Shown here: positions 22,982 to 43,981 of the stretch, piece by piece
Numbering within the stretch: position 1 is the first letter of the stretch
Layout: each line of letters starts with the position of its first letter
Source of the DNA: Alitta virens
Lineage: Eukaryota; Annelida; Polychaeta; Phyllodocida; Nereididae
Reading direction: 5' to 3'
DNA length: 64,000 nt
Assembly: GCA_932294295.1 (NCBI GenBank)
Contig: OW028577.1
Coordinates: 4,307,001 to 4,371,000 of the forward strand
Translations under genes and position numbers: made by a program
Notes under the pieces: generated by a model
Told to the model about the DNA's origin: nothing
Databases searched by the model: none
The model's input: the letters and a program-made list of their open reading frames with translations, nothing else

Positions 22982-24338
22982 TATGACCACTGGATCATCT
23001 CCTTACTGTGATGTATATATGTGATGCCGACATGCATTGCTTGCCAAAATTATGAAATACTATGCTGACATATAACTACAACATTTATGATAATTCTTAA
23101 CTTTGGATATTCACAACTCATGCAGGTTCATGAGACTATTTGTAATTCCTTGTATGTTTCAATATTGTTTACAATAAATTGCTCATTAAAAATTAATTTT
23201 TATCTCTGTCTCAGTTCAATCTAAATTGTCTTCCAAAACTAGGGACAGTATGTGTGACAATTGCTTCCTTGTTGAAGTATGGTCTTTTTCAATAAATAAT
23301 GGTTATGCAATAGTTGGAAGCTTCTAAGCATGGACGCCATGGCTGGTTCCAACAGGCAATTGCGACTCTAATTGCCATTGCATAACATGCTACATATGTC
23401 TGGTCGCCATTGTTCGGGTTGATCGCACACACTATTAAAGCACTCAGTAAATAAATTGGTCATCCAGCAGACTAGTACTATAGTTGGGTTATATAATATG
23501 GGTTATATAATTGTTCATTCTTTAGCCGAAAATGGTGGTCTCAGATAACTGGGTACCACTTATTTCGAACACTCAATGCCCGAGTTCGGCAAAAAAAAAA
23601 ATGTTGTGAAACATAGCCGACATACGTCAATGTAACGATCAAAAGGTACCACTTGGCCATATAGAGTATTACTGTATGAAATTTTGTTAGGGTAAGTGCA
23701 TTAGTATTATGAGTTCTGCTCTAAAAACTAAAGTGTTCTGCCTGCCTTCCTGCCCGTTGGATGGACGCTAACAAATTTTGATGATGCCTGTGTGCTATGT
23801 CGGATTAGTTGAGGGTTTGCTGCAGCGCAGCCTATGTTTTCTTTTGCCACATAAACTACAGACTGAACCCCACGGGCTTGAGCAGCTGCAACATCTCTTT
23901 CCACTTAAAATCTGAAATCTTTCATTTCACTGTTTAGATGAGATTCACATGCTGTTTGCATTTTAAACATTTCAGTTGCAATGAAATGTGGAGCATCTAT
24001 GAGATCTTTTTGCTATCGAGCAATATCGAGGTGCAACCATGAAACTTATTGTTGGAAAACTTGCATAAAAGGAAATAAAAAAATCCATAGTTCGCACTAT
24101 AGGTTGAGCTGCCTTCTGCTAAACATGCAGCTGAATACATACACTGAACACAAGATTGGGTTTTGCAATACCTGTAATTTATTGCAATCTTTCACTCATG
24201 CCCAAAGCATTAACAGTGAGATAGTTGTAGGAAATTTCAGCATTTTTTTTTTGCTGATGCCACATTTTTTTAATTAACACAGTTCAGTAAAAATAAAAAT
24301 TGGTCTCTCAAGATACAGAATGCTAGTTCATTTGATCT
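22982..24338. other. Convergent intergenic spacer between kinesin and ETFA
   Basis: The kinesin 3' UTR with AATAAA near 23172 is followed by a RepA copy with its upstream body (23530-23842) and then the ETFA 3' UTR on the other strand (AATAAA on minus near 24178). No coding exon was seen. Confidence 0.5.
23762..23842 (+). repeat. RepA family core, copy 4
   Basis: It carries GCTAACAAATTTTGATGATG through TTTGCTGCAGCGCAGCCTAT. The preceding 120 bases also match the sequence before copy 3, so the family is longer than the core. Confidence 0.6.
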
Positions 24339-33052
<8,714 letters not shown>

Positions 33053-33260
33053 CTTCGCTGTTGTCCGGTCAAAATTGTGTTACCAAATGAACTTTGTGTA
33101 ATCAAAGATCGTCTGTGTATCTAAGGTCAAGGACGACTGCAGTGCAAAACGCGAGAGGGCGCTGTGGAGAAACAGGTAATTTCGTCCTCGCGCCGTTTCG
33201 GCTTCGTAAAAATGGGGTTTGCCAACACACCAAGACGGCCATCATTCCAGGACGGCCACT
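33053..33260 (-). promoter_or_regulatory. Probable ETFA promoter and 5' UTR
   Basis: This is the segment upstream of the ETFA ATG on the minus strand. It is rich in CG compared with its surroundings (GCGAGAGGGCGCTG, TCGCGCCGTTTCGG) and has no obvious TATA box. Assignment is by position. Confidence 0.35.
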
Positions 33261-33373
33261 TGCAAGAACGGTTATATATTTGTACAGATTGGATTTTTAA
33301 TGTTTTGACATTAGTTAGCAACGCTCATCTGAACTCAGTACTCAGAACTCAGTTCAACGTAGCTTTAAAAAAA

Positions 33374-33650
33374 AAAACATAGGCTGCGCGGCAGCAAAAC
33401 CTCAGGGAATGGCCACATAGCGCACAAGCGCCATCAGCTAGCGTTGTTCAGATTTATGTAAATCAGCTAGACATATTTGTATTTTAAAAGATAATTACAG
33501 GTGATAACGTTAAGTACATAGGGCAAACTCAGATGTGTTTCTTACAGCTGTGTGAGATGTTTTAAGTATATTAGCAACTTTGATAATATCTATATCTATT
33601 AATAATCTATTGTTGTCACCATTCAGCAACATACATGTTCAGTACCTACA
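33374..33650 (-). mobile_element. RepA element, inverted copy 6
   Basis: On minus it ends with the core (complement of ACATAGGCTGCGCGGCAGCA and GGCCACATAGCGC). Farther out it matches AGCTGTGTGAGATGTTTT and ACTTTGATAAT, the body found at 25560 and 43730. It lies between ETFA and CNOT9. Confidence 0.6.
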
Positions 33651-33799
33651 TGTAGTCTGCAAAATTGCCTGGTTATTAATCTTGATTTCTAGATTGCTAA
33701 TAGGATGTTTGCTGTTGGGACTATAAAGAGCATTAAATAGTTTTAGTAATGTTAAGTGATAATTTGCACAAACCTAATTGTTCGATCAGTTTATTATCT

Positions 33800-34010
33800 C
33801 TTCATTCAAGATCCTAGACATTTCATTTACCCTGAATGAAAATACAATCATCGGCAAATAAAATAGGAAATTTTTTACTAGAGACTTAATGAATATCATT
33901 TGTGAAAAATAATACCAGCCTTAAAATGTATCCTTGTGGAACACCACAATCTATTACTGAAATTCTGGATTGATAACTGTCATGATAAACATATTGCTTT
34001 CTCTTATGAG
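33800..34010 (-). pseudogene. LINE reverse-transcriptase scrap
   Basis: The minus strand encodes DCGVPQGY (33929-33953) followed at LINE spacing by LFADDCIF (33838-33861), the PQG and catalytic FADD boxes of a non-LTR reverse transcriptase, with frame damage. No other part of the element is visible. Confidence 0.6.
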
Positions 34011-34439
34011 GGGTCCATTCAGATGTCAAAACTCCTTAACTTCGTCATATGTACGTGGCCCTTATGCAAGATTACAACATAACACCTCACAGCCTGTGAG
34101 TGTTACAAGTACAACATAAAAAGGAGATGAGTGATGCATGAAAAAAAAAAAAGAAGAATAAGATGATATAAATGGCCTAATGAGAGCAATTGAAGATGCT
34201 GAGCTGACATATTTACTGAAACATGATCTTAGTGTACATTAAAAATGGGTTGTTCCTAATTGGTTTTCTATGAAGAACATGGCCAAGTGCGGGATGTATA
34301 TATGTCAGGTGCCTTTTTGTGATTGTCATGTTACAGAACAACAATTACACTTCCCAAGTATTGGTCAATCACGATTCCAGCCTTATATCCATTTAGTATA
34401 TATACCCCACTAACAACACTAATTGAAATCAACAATCTT

Positions 34440-34760
34440 GCCAATAAAATGTAGTCTGTGGTCGTTTTTCTTATGGCCGTTCCGGAAACGTGTTACGGTT
34501 TGTGGCCGTTTTGACCAAATCCCAACACTTTCAGAGTTAGAAAATTCGAATATCCTGCGTGCTCATTGGAGCTTGTAATTCTTATCGTACAAAGTCCAGA
34601 AATATACTAAAGAATTACATATTCAACTTTAAACAGAATTAAGAACTAAATAAACTAGTATATAACTCCAACTTTAAGAAATTTATAAAAATTTAATATT
34701 TTTCGACTGTAATTTGCTGCGGGATAAACCTTACCGGCCAAGTGGGGAGTGATCTCGCTG
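34440..34760 (+). promoter_or_regulatory. Possible CNOT9 promoter and untranslated first exon
   Basis: A strong donor GTGAGTGATG at 34761 (after ATCTCGCTG) and a strong acceptor GTATTTTCAG ending at 35600, ten bases before the CNOT9 ATG, would define an 840-base intron in the 5' UTR. This is a prediction from splice signals only; other donors between 34761 and 35590 are possible. Confidence 0.35.
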
Positions 34761-35610
34761 GTGAGTGATGTTAAATCTGGGTTTATAACAACAAGATGCC
34801 GAATTTGTGACACGCATTGTTCAATTTAATGGATGCTAGTATTTTTGTACAGGTTTAGGAACTGTTCCAAAGGCGAATACCACAGTATGTGTTGAAATTC
34901 GATCGCTTAAAAATGGTGAACTGTATCGATGCAGGCAGAGTGCAGTAGACTTTCAAAATAGTTTGCACGTCAATTTTCATGCCCCTCTAATTCTAGATTT
35001 CGGCAGTGGAACTAATTAGTTTATCTCATTAAAGTTGCTCAGAAAAATTAATTGCTACATTGTAGTACATTTGGAGATGGGCTAGATGTTTGTACAAATG
35101 CCCAAATGGTTCACAGTGACTTGAGTGAGTCACTGAGTGTAAGCTAACGCGACCCGAAGCAGTCTGTTTGGGCTACTCATGCAGCTTCAGCAAACCCATT
35201 GAAACCGCTGTCTTGACACAAGACTCGATCACACCTTTCTGCAGGAGAGGGTCTTGGATAATTTAGGGGAGTAAGGATCCAAGTGGGGGAGCAAGCAATT
35301 TGACAATGTAGAAAGGTTGATATTAATCATAAGATAACAATAGGCCAAGTCCCTGTACCAAATGAGACGATGCAATGTCGTATTGGATGAATTTTTAAGA
35401 ACTACTTTGTTTGTCGCTCAGTTAAATTTAACGTGCGTAGTGATTGACCTACTTTGCAATGCTTTGATATCTACAAGACCCTCATCTACAATGCGGCCGG
35501 AGGGTCTAGGCCTAGACTGTTGAAACCGTGTATCGATCTTTTCAATAATAGAGATGCTATATTATTTATATGCTAAGCTCTCTGCTGGTTGTATTTTCAG
35601 ACCGTGCACC

Positions 35611-36495
35611 ATGAATGCATTACCCACTCCTCCCACCCAGCTTGGACAAGTGAATGACCGTGAAAAAATCTACCAATGGATTCTCGAGCTCTCCAGTCCA
35701 GAAACTAGGGAAAATGCTCTTCTGGAGCTGAGCAAGAAACGTGAGATAGTGCCTGATTTAGCTCCTATGCTGTGGCACTCTTTTGGGACAATTGCGGCTC
35801 TCCTGCAAGAAATTATCAACATCTATCCGGCCATCAATCCGCCAAATTTGACGGCTCATCAGAGTAACAGAGTGTGCAATGCGCTCGCCTTATTGCAGTG
35901 TGTGGCATCTCATCCAGAGACACGTTCAGCATTTCTCCAAGCCCACATTCCTCTATTCCTTTACCCCTTCCTACATACGGTCAGCAAGACACGCCCCTTC
36001 GAGTATCTCCGCCTCACCAGCCTTGGAGTAATCGGTGCCCTAGTTAAGACAGATGAGCAAGAAGTGATTAACTTTTTGTTAACGACGGAAATAATTCCGC
36101 TGTGCTTGAGGATCATGGAATCTGGAAGCGAACTGTCAAAGACTGTTGCTACTTTCATACTACAAAAGATACTGCTTGATGAAACTGGCTTGTCCTACAT
36201 TTGCCAAACATATGAGCGTTTTTCGCACGTAGCTATGATCTTAGGAAAGATGGTTCTTCAGCTAGCAAAGGAGCCATCTTCTAGGCTCTTAAAACATGTC
36301 GTTCGGTGTTATCTTAGACTTTCTGATAACCCTAGAGCTCGGGAAGCTCTGCGACAGTGTCTGCCCGACCAACTCAAGGACAATACATTCGTAAATTGTC
36401 TTAAGGATGACAATTCTACCAAACGGTGGCTTGCTCTGTTGCTAAAAAATCTAGAACCCACGCCAGCAGCGGGCATACCACTGCCACCGCAATGA
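35611..36495 (+). CDS. CNOT9: CCR4-NOT complex subunit 9 (RCD1 homologue), intronless coding region
   Basis: An uninterrupted 294-codon frame covers the whole protein (human 299). It begins [20 protein letters not shown]; earlier in-frame codons lie before the splice-acceptor-like TTTTCAG and are unlikely to be coding. Conserved blocks follow in order: [139 protein letters not shown], and the terminal GIPLPPQ. These form the armadillo-like repeat domain that binds CNOT1 and recruits GW182/TTP-type partners for mRNA deadenylation. No lesion is visible, so strong selection is likely. Vertebrate orthologues have several coding introns, so this copy may derive from a retrotransposed mRNA. Confidence 0.96.
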   Translation: MNALPTPPTQLGQVNDREKIYQWILELSSPETRENALLELSKKREIVPDLAPMLWHSFGTIAALLQEIINIYPAINPPNLTAHQSNRVCNALALLQCVASHPETRSAFLQAHIPLFLYPFLHTVSKTRPFEYLRLTSLGVIGALVKTDEQEVINFLLTTEIIPLCLRIMESGSELSKTVATFILQKILLDETGLSYICQTYERFSHVAMILGKMVLQLAKEPSSRLLKHVVRCYLRLSDNPRAREALRQCLPDQLKDNTFVNCLKDDNSTKRWLALLLKNLEPTPAAGIPLPPQ

Positions 36496-38185
36496 CTATA
36501 GGACATGGTTTAAGTTAGCAAACTCAGTTGACGATGTTTTCAGTATTCATGGACTAAGTCATGCTGTTGTGTCAACTTTACAAACAAGAACATCTTAACA
36601 AGATTCTGTAAAACTGATTGAGTTATAATAATAATAATTTACTTCACGTTGTAATACTTTACATTTTTGTTAGTTGTCTCAAATTAAAGTGGATCTTTAT
36701 CAGAAAAGATCAGTTACATAATAGATATTTTGTGGTAAAAGGTATTTTTAAGTGTTTGAGTAAATTTTCATGATTAGTTCAGTAATAAACCTTAAGAACA
36801 ATTTGGTGTATTCGTTAAGAATCTTTCAAAGATTGCGTGATAGGGGTAGTTTAAAGATCGCTGCTCATGGCTTTGTTCAAACTTCAATGATGTGTTCACA
36901 GACCAATCCAAATTGTTTCTCAATTGCAATTAGTAGTGACCAATTACTGAGAAAAATTGGAAAGGTGAATATTGGTCCTAGAATTGATTGCTATTAATGT
37001 AAATGTCAACCCAGCAAGTATTGTCACCTTCTTTGTAACCAGGTACAATTACACAAAAAAACAGAACCCATTTGGTTTTGAGATCCAGCTGTAAAGTGGA
37101 GCCCTCAACATCAGTGGTCAATTAATTTCAGGCTTTATCACTTGGCAAAACTGTTCGTAATTTTTACGAACAAGTAGCTGGTCAAACATAGGTTGAAACA
37201 CTGCATTTTTCAAAGTGTCTGGAGCCTACTACTTCACTGAACATCCCTCAGTGTGCATTTATCATGTTTATACAAATTTATAAAATAAGTACATGACATG
37301 TACTAAAAGTAAATCTTATTTTGCAAGCAGCATCAGCTGGATCAAAATCCAATACTTCGACAAGAAACACTGTTGCAGTAATACTCAAGAATCTGCCCAC
37401 TCAACAAAAATAGCCTTGCCTTGGTCGGCGGTCAGTTATGATCATGTGTCACTGATTAACTTCTTGGAAATTGTGACCACAACAGATCCTTGTGTTGTCA
37501 CTGCAGCACATGGATGCGTGATGTTGCAACATGTTAAATGCCAAATGCTAGTATGGTACCTTCTGAAACTCATTTTACGAATGTGGCATTCCCACTTTTC
37601 CTAAAAATAAACTCAAGAACTTAACTGAAAAATTCCAGCCATGAGGCATAATTATATTATTTAATTGCTGAGCATATCCTGACGCAAAATTTTATAAATG
37701 CAAACTGAAAATTCTTGTTGTTATTGTAACTTTGAAATATCTTGAATTGATACCTAATGACCATTACCACTGATTACCCGGTTGTAAAGCAAATGTGCAT
37801 TGTTTTAAAACTAGTCAGTAAAGTGAATGGACTTGTCATGGGTGCTTGGTTACGAAACAATGTTGCTCAATTTACCCTGCTACTGATCGAAGCTGTAAAA
37901 AGAAATAAATGAACATGTGTTGAAATTTATTTTGTGGAAGACAATTACAATTTTCACCACTAATTGGCATATATAAACAATAACAGTAACATTTGGTTCA
38001 TAGCCAAAAAATTAATTTTAAATCAATCGGTAAAACTTAATGAATGTAATGAATCTTGATTGCCACACAATTATAGACAACATTTTAACAAGCATTATAA
38101 ATCAGCATAGGTCGCATTAAAAGAGGCACATTCCCTTTACATGCTAAAAATTACACAGCCACTAATATCACATGAACACACTGAT
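36496..38185. other. CNOT9 3' UTR and convergent spacer
   Basis: Several AATAAA signals follow the CNOT9 stop (near 36784, 37606 and 37903). On the other strand an AATAAA complement near 37926 probably serves the MKRN2OS-like gene. No exon or repeat family was recognised. Confidence 0.45.
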
Positions 38186-40835
38186 TTAAAACTTGGTTTC
38201 TGCCATTTCATACATAGCTTCTGGGTTTAACTCTGCTTCAGGTTTTGACACCACTTCCGGTTTTAACTTAGAATCTTCACTTTGTTCTGCATTGGGGTTT
38301 CTATTGTATTCTTTGGCCTCATTCCCGCTACCGTTGTTACTACGGTCGTTTACTATGTAGCCATCTTTCTTCAATTTGCGATAAAGTCCAATGTATTTCG
38401 CAGCTTGTATAGTTCTGGGAAGAATTATTTCCTCGCAAAATTCAGCACTGTCAGCGGGATATGCAGTCAGTCCATAGTACTGAAGGAAGTTTATGACGAA
38501 GTGGTAGCAGTTGCGAGTTTGTTCATTGTATCTGAAAGTTAAAAATTTATATTCTGTATTACTATAGAAGAAATTACATTAAATGAAACCGATAAGTACA
38601 TTTCTGTGGAATTTTCCAATATTCTTTGGACAACCAGAAAAGATATAAAAGCAGTTTGCAAGATATTTTGTATCTATAAACTTAAATACGTCCTTGAGAT
38701 TATAATTTGCAACATGCAGTTTCACTGCGGGTTAAATAGTAAACAGCCAATGGATGACAATAACATTAATTTATTTGACATAAAAATTAATTACAATGAT
38801 GGTTGATTGGATTACATTAAGAAACATTTCTATGCAGACAAGTTGAATTTTATTATAAACCAATTATGAGAGAACTCGTACTCACTGAGAAGCTTGCCAT
38901 TCTGTTTTCATTGCAAACTCTTGCAACTTGGTGTCCCACTCAAGACCAGCTTCCAGCCCTCGCGGCTCCAACGTTATTGCTAAGCAGTGGCTCCATCTGA
39001 CGGTGCTTGCATGCAGACCATCACTGTCAAAATCATAAACTGTTCCTGCAACAGTAGTCACATCATCTAAATCTCATCTCTCAACTCATTGATGGCCCAT
39101 CAAAGTTTTTTTATCTGGATAATAATCTGTAACTTTACTAGTAATTTTCTTACCTCTGGAATCTGTTATTCCAACATGGAGGTCTGATGAATTGGTATAA
39201 TCTCTGGAACAATGAAATCTATTACTTAAATCTAAATTCATTCTATCAATACAAGTATAGCAAGAGAGAATTCAAAAGTATATCATTTAAATTATGAAAG
39301 TATGTAGTACTATGTAAATATTAAAATGGCTAAACATGCATAGTTATTGTATTGTAGCTTATGATTAGCTTGGTGTGAACGCAGGCAAGTTTTCATATTC
39401 CAAATATTTTGTTTTGCATGCTGCAACTAAATATATATACTGTGAAGTATAATCTCTTGCAGCTCAACAGCTAAAGATAGAGGAATATACTAAAATGTAT
39501 TGATTAGGGGCATTCAATTCAATTAGTACACTAAATATCTGCTAGTAATGTTATTAGATACACACAACAATAAATATGCATGAAGTCTTACATTAAGAAG
39601 GTTCCATTAGTTGGACGGATTAGTAAGGAGAAGGGCGATGCAGCACCGTTAGTAAAAGGGGTAGGCAATCTAAAGGGCGGCATCTCCATAACGGGTGTAG
39701 TTTCCATGTTAGAATTGCAAACTGGACATACTTCTGCAAAATGCAAGTCAACGATTAGCTACACTTTAGATTGTGAATGCTAAGTTGCTAACATAATAGT
39801 ATGCTAAACAATCAGGCTAACAAAGTTAGTTAATAGTCAAGAATTTTCTAACCAAGCCACAAATTCTTAAAAACAGCAATGATAAGTACGTAAGCACCAA
39901 CTATATCAGCATCTTAAATAAATATTATAATTGACTAAACAGCATTATTATCTTGTATTTCTCATGCCAAAAATGCAGTGAAATAAGTATAAACGATGTA
40001 ATTAGATGGATGTAACCATTAGTAGCAAGATTAATTTACTGAGCATTGACAATCACACGTTTTAAATGCTACAATAATCCACAAAAAAAAAAAAGATAAT
40101 TGATTTTGGGTGGGGGAATGCATAAGGGTTGACAAGTTTGATGCAGGAAAATTTCAGTGATTCTGAATAGAAAAATCTATATTAAACAGTGAAGTACACA
40201 CACAGGTTTGTTTGTAAAAATAACAATAATTTTATTCATTAATTATATAGATTTTGATTATAATTGAGTCATCATAATTAATTTGAAAATTTCATATATA
40301 TATTGCATTTCTTGGAAATCAGTAATTTAATTTGTAATTGCACAAATACACTATGAGTGTTGAAATTAAGTATATAATATCATGATCATTTGTAAGCTTA
40401 TAAATACATGTATTGTTTGCCCTTTGATTACATTATCATGATTATGCATAAATGCATGACCACTCCCAAGATCATACCTATATATATATAGTATTATCTA
40501 TATAGAGCTATATAGATAAACTTTTGAGGCGATCCCTAATTTACATACATGTATGTGAATTGGTGCAATATATATATATATATAGTATTACAGATCTATA
40601 TAGTAGGCATACTACTATTAGTAGTTAGAACTAAAGATAAACTTTTGAGGTGATCCCTTATTTACGTGAATTGATGCATGAACACAAACACTTTAACTTA
40701 ATCCCACTTCACCTGTCATACATTATCAATATTATCAATCATATTACCTGGTATCTGGAAGCACAAGATGTCGACATCTTTTTGACAGTGTTGAAAACAA
40801 ACCACAGCATCTGGGACCAAATCTTCGTCGTCCAT
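38186..40835 (-). CDS. MKRN2OS: MKRN2 opposite-strand protein homologue
   Basis: Five exons with correct sites and phases give a complete 261-residue protein: 40748-40835, 39592-39733, 39154-39203, 38886-39045, 38186-38531. It starts MDDEDLVPDAVVCFQHCQKD, then VDILCFQIPEVCPVCNSNM (a CPxC pair after the first splice), PFSLLIRPTNGTFLIDYTNS, SDLHVGITDSRGTVYDFDSD, RWSHCLAITLE, QTRNCYHFVINFLQYYGL and EIILPRTIQAAKYIGLYRKL. The order FNHC-like box, CPxC, PTxGxFL, DLHVGxT, NCYxFxxxF and PRTxxAxKYISLYR is what I recall of vertebrate MKRN2OS, a protein of unknown biochemical role. The tail from about residue 200 is acidic, with KPE/NPE repeats. It is tail-to-tail with CNOT9; no makorin gene is visible nearby. 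Confidence 0.78.
40480..40690 (+). repeat. Tandem duplication in MKRN2OS-like intron 1
   Basis: ATATATATATAGTATTA followed by AGATAAACTTTTGAGG and GATCCCT(A/T)ATTTAC occurs twice with a period near 120 bases. The second copy ends next to exon 1. Confidence 0.6.
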
Positions 40836-41110
40836 TATTATAGTCGTTTCTAGCCAACGGTGAGAACTGTTAAAGCCTCAAACGTGGACAATAAACGATC
40901 AAAAAGACATCTAGAACTTTATCTCGAGCAGTGTATCAACACTTGTCACGGGTCAAAGTTCAAGAGTTTGCTCGGTCGACGACAACGTTGTTCATCTCCG
41001 ATAGTCAAGCATATTGCTCCGCAGTCGAGTGTGAGCAACGTTTCAGTTCGTCAGAGCAATTAATCAGCTAAATGCATGGACACTAGATGGCAGCACTAAT
41101 TAGCACAAGA
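40836..41110 (-). promoter_or_regulatory. Probable promoter and 5' UTR of the MKRN2OS-like gene
   Basis: This lies upstream of the minus-strand ATG at 40835. It is richer in CG (GGTCGACGACAACG, CCGCAGTCGAGTG) than the AT-rich surroundings. Assignment is by position. Confidence 0.35.
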
Positions 41111-41889
41111 TGGCCCACTGTGTCCAACGAAATGAACAGGTGTATTAATATAAGGCCTAAGTATTTTAAGTGAGTCTATCATGTTATTGTCACAATACAG
41201 ACATACAACCAGACAACTTACTGATTATACATAAAGTACATATACCACTGCAGGGGACATTTATTAAGTTCGCTCAGTAACGCTCTAATTAGGGCGCCCC
41301 CCCCCCCCCCCCTTGACCACAATGAAATACATACATGATACATAAGCATGATAAGTCCATAAGGATCAAAGGTTAGCAGTTTCTATTACAATACATGCAG
41401 TGAATTTAGACTAGTATTGGTGAAGATGGGATGATTACAATTTGGAGTATTTCAGCGTATTACTTAATTTACAAATCCTTAATGGGGTGATCTACCACAC
41501 ACAGTAATTAGGTATAGTACAGTCATCTGTGCATCTATTAAGAAAACGATTCTTTACATACAAGATAAAACCAAATTCTGAATGAGTATGAACTTTATCT
41601 AATATAAGAGTTACATTAAAAAAATAAAAAATATATATCATTTTGTATATGGGAGGTTGTATATACCTTACCTGTTTACACAGCATTCAGGCTTCAGCAA
41701 ATTTATGGTGTATACGTGGTACCTGGAAATGTACAGTTCTGGTACCATACAGATGCTCAGATAAACAAATGAGCTGTTTAGAAATGTTATTGAGTTAGCT
41801 TGGGTTGGTAATTCATATATCTTAATTAAGTAGAATTTGTATAGCTTTCTAGAAATTATATCTTTAATCTTAATCAAGCCTAATTTTTA

Positions 41890-42960
41890 ACAATGGTTCC
41901 AGATATATAAGCATTATATTTGCTACCAGTGATAATACGGACAGCTGTCTGTCGTATTGAGCTAATGAGCTGGCTGTTGTAACCACAGCAGAGCACGCCA
42001 TAATTTAAGTATGAGTTTATCTAGGTATTGCAAATCAAGTTTCTATTTATATGCGATTTCCAGTTTAAGTTTTCATTGAATAAAAATAAAAATTGAAATG
42101 TTGAACATACTCTATATATGGTTTCATTACAGAGTGAAATGTGCGGAAGGGTGGATCTTTTCTGTGGGGTATGGAAAGCCATGCATTTTGTTTTACTGAA
42201 ATTTAATGAAAGTTTATTAAGTTTCAGCCAATCACTTACCATGTTCAGATTATCATTCAGATATTCTGAAGTAAACTATATGTGGTTATATTCAGAGATA
42301 GAAAAAGGGCAGTGTCATCTGCATAGCATATACATTTGAATTTGTTAGTGAAGAAGCAGAGATCATTGATATATACATGTATTATGAATAGCAGTGGACC
42401 TAGAACGGATCCCTGAGGGACACCAGTTTTTACAGTTAAAAATTCAGAGGTTTTGCCATCGAATTCAACATATTTTTTCTGTTATTGAGATAAGAATTGA
42501 ACAGTGATAGTACGTACCGGCCCTCTAAATTCCATAGTACTTATGTATTCGAGGTTATAGAGAAGAATATAATGGTCACTGGTGTCAAAAGCTTTCGATA
42601 AGTCCATAAATGTGCAAATTGGAATATTGCATTTATCCATTTCCAATATTATTCTATCAGCTAGTTTAGGAGCTGGTGACTCTGTGGAATGGAATTCAAG
42701 AAAACCGTATTGACCATTGAAATAAAACAGATTAGATTTAAAGAATAAATGGATTTGGTTGAATAGAGGGCAGCAAAGATATCAGACGGTAGTTTGTCAG
42801 CAGTTGTTTATCATCTTTCTTGTAGACTTGTATCACTTTCTCAATTTTTAGTTTCTCTAGGAATATTCCGAGTTCAAAAGACTGATTTATGAAGTTTACA
42901 TAGTTCTATCTTGAGGTATTTTAATATTTTAGAGTATATTCCATCAAAGCCACCGCTAGT
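41890..42960 (-). pseudogene. LINE reverse-transcriptase remnant
   Basis: On minus, in broken frames and in order: a MDLSKAFD-like box near 42600, [13 protein letters not shown] (about 42395-42430), CYADDTA (about 42313-42330), then WLKLNKLSLNFSKTKCMAFH (42190-42235) and the ENLNWKSHIN box (near 42060). This is the palm and thumb of a CR1/Rex-like non-LTR element with many frameshifts. Confidence 0.75.
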
Positions 42961-43282
42961 CCATTAATTATTTGGATTAATAAGGAAAATATGAAAAATT
43001 CTTGAATTTTCAAACCTCCATATCAAAGAAACTTTTTATCCTTCATGAAAGAAATTTTGCAAATAGTTTATCGTAATTATAGTAAGTACTTTCTCCTCTA
43101 AACTTAATTTTGACATTTACTTTATGTTTTTTTCATAATGATGGAAGTTCTTTCATTTCCCACATTCGCTAACCAGCATGCCATATTTTATAATGAAAGC
43201 CAAAAAAAGTTAGTGCATATATTTATATGTTAATATATCTTTACTGCTGTATTCTTTATATATTAGACATTAAGAGCCAAGA

Positions 43283-43420
43283 CTACCATTTACCTGACCA
43301 ATGCACAAGTTTACCCCCTGCAGGGCCCTGCTTTGTGGCATCTGCGATTCCATTGTCTGTTATGTAACGACCACTTGTTGCTATCAAGACTGGCAGGGTT
43401 GTCATTTGCCAGATAGGCAT
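43283..43420 (-). other. Orphan exon-like open frame
   Basis: On minus, codons reading TLPVLIATSGRYITDNGIAD and QGPAGGKLVHWSGK end at a good donor (CAG|GTAAATGG). It has coding-like composition, but I recognise no family. Part (CCTG.CAGTCTTGATAGC) is shared with noncoding sequence at 9225-9245, which argues for a repeat. It is not called as a gene. Confidence 0.2.
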
Positions 43421-43469
43421 TTGTTGAATAATTAACATCAGAAACATGTTTAATGCAAAATATATATAA

Positions 43470-43981
43470 TTGATACTTAACATGACATACATATTAAGCA
43501 ATATTATATTAATAATCACGTCCGACAGTAGAAGTTATATTGATTTTATTTGCCTCATAAAAGGCAGTTAAAATATACAAATAGAATAAGAATTTAAAAG
43601 ACCTAAGGTTTTAATGTTTAAAGTCATATACAAGAAAGGCATTTTAACTTTGCAGAACACAGGTAAACGCCATGCACTGCACATTTAGCTGAATGGTGAC
43701 AAAAATAGATTATTAGTAAAAAGATATCTGTTATTATCGAAGTTGCTAAAAAAAACATCTCACACAGCTGAAATAAACACTATCTGACTTTGCCCTGTGC
43801 GCTTCCTATTGATTTGGAATTAATTTAACATTATCAGTTGTGATTGTCTTGGATGGACAAGAATAACATACAAAAGGCTAGTTGCTCAACTACATTTGTT
43901 ACTGACGTTTCTTGAACAATGTTGATGGCGCTTGTGTACTATGTGGCCAGTTGCTGAGGGTTTGCTGCCGCGCAGCCTATA
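43470..43981 (+). mobile_element. Long RepA element, copy 7
   Basis: This is the best-preserved long copy, matching 25300-25775 over its length and ending in an intact core (CTTGAACAATGTTGATGGCG to TTTGCTGCCGCGCAGCCTAT). Confidence 0.65.

Noticed and set aside
33094..33382. Overlapping frames upstream of ETFA considered as a divergent small gene
   Set aside because: They sit in the CG-richer ETFA promoter and a RepA copy, with no family resemblance or splice structure.
35554..35610. In-frame codons upstream of the CNOT9 ATG (19 residues)
   Set aside because: They cross a splice-acceptor-like TTTTCAG and have no family match; the ATG at 35611 gives the usual length.
35961..36506. Open frames on the minus strand of CNOT9
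   Set aside because: Shadows of a strongly conserved coding exon.
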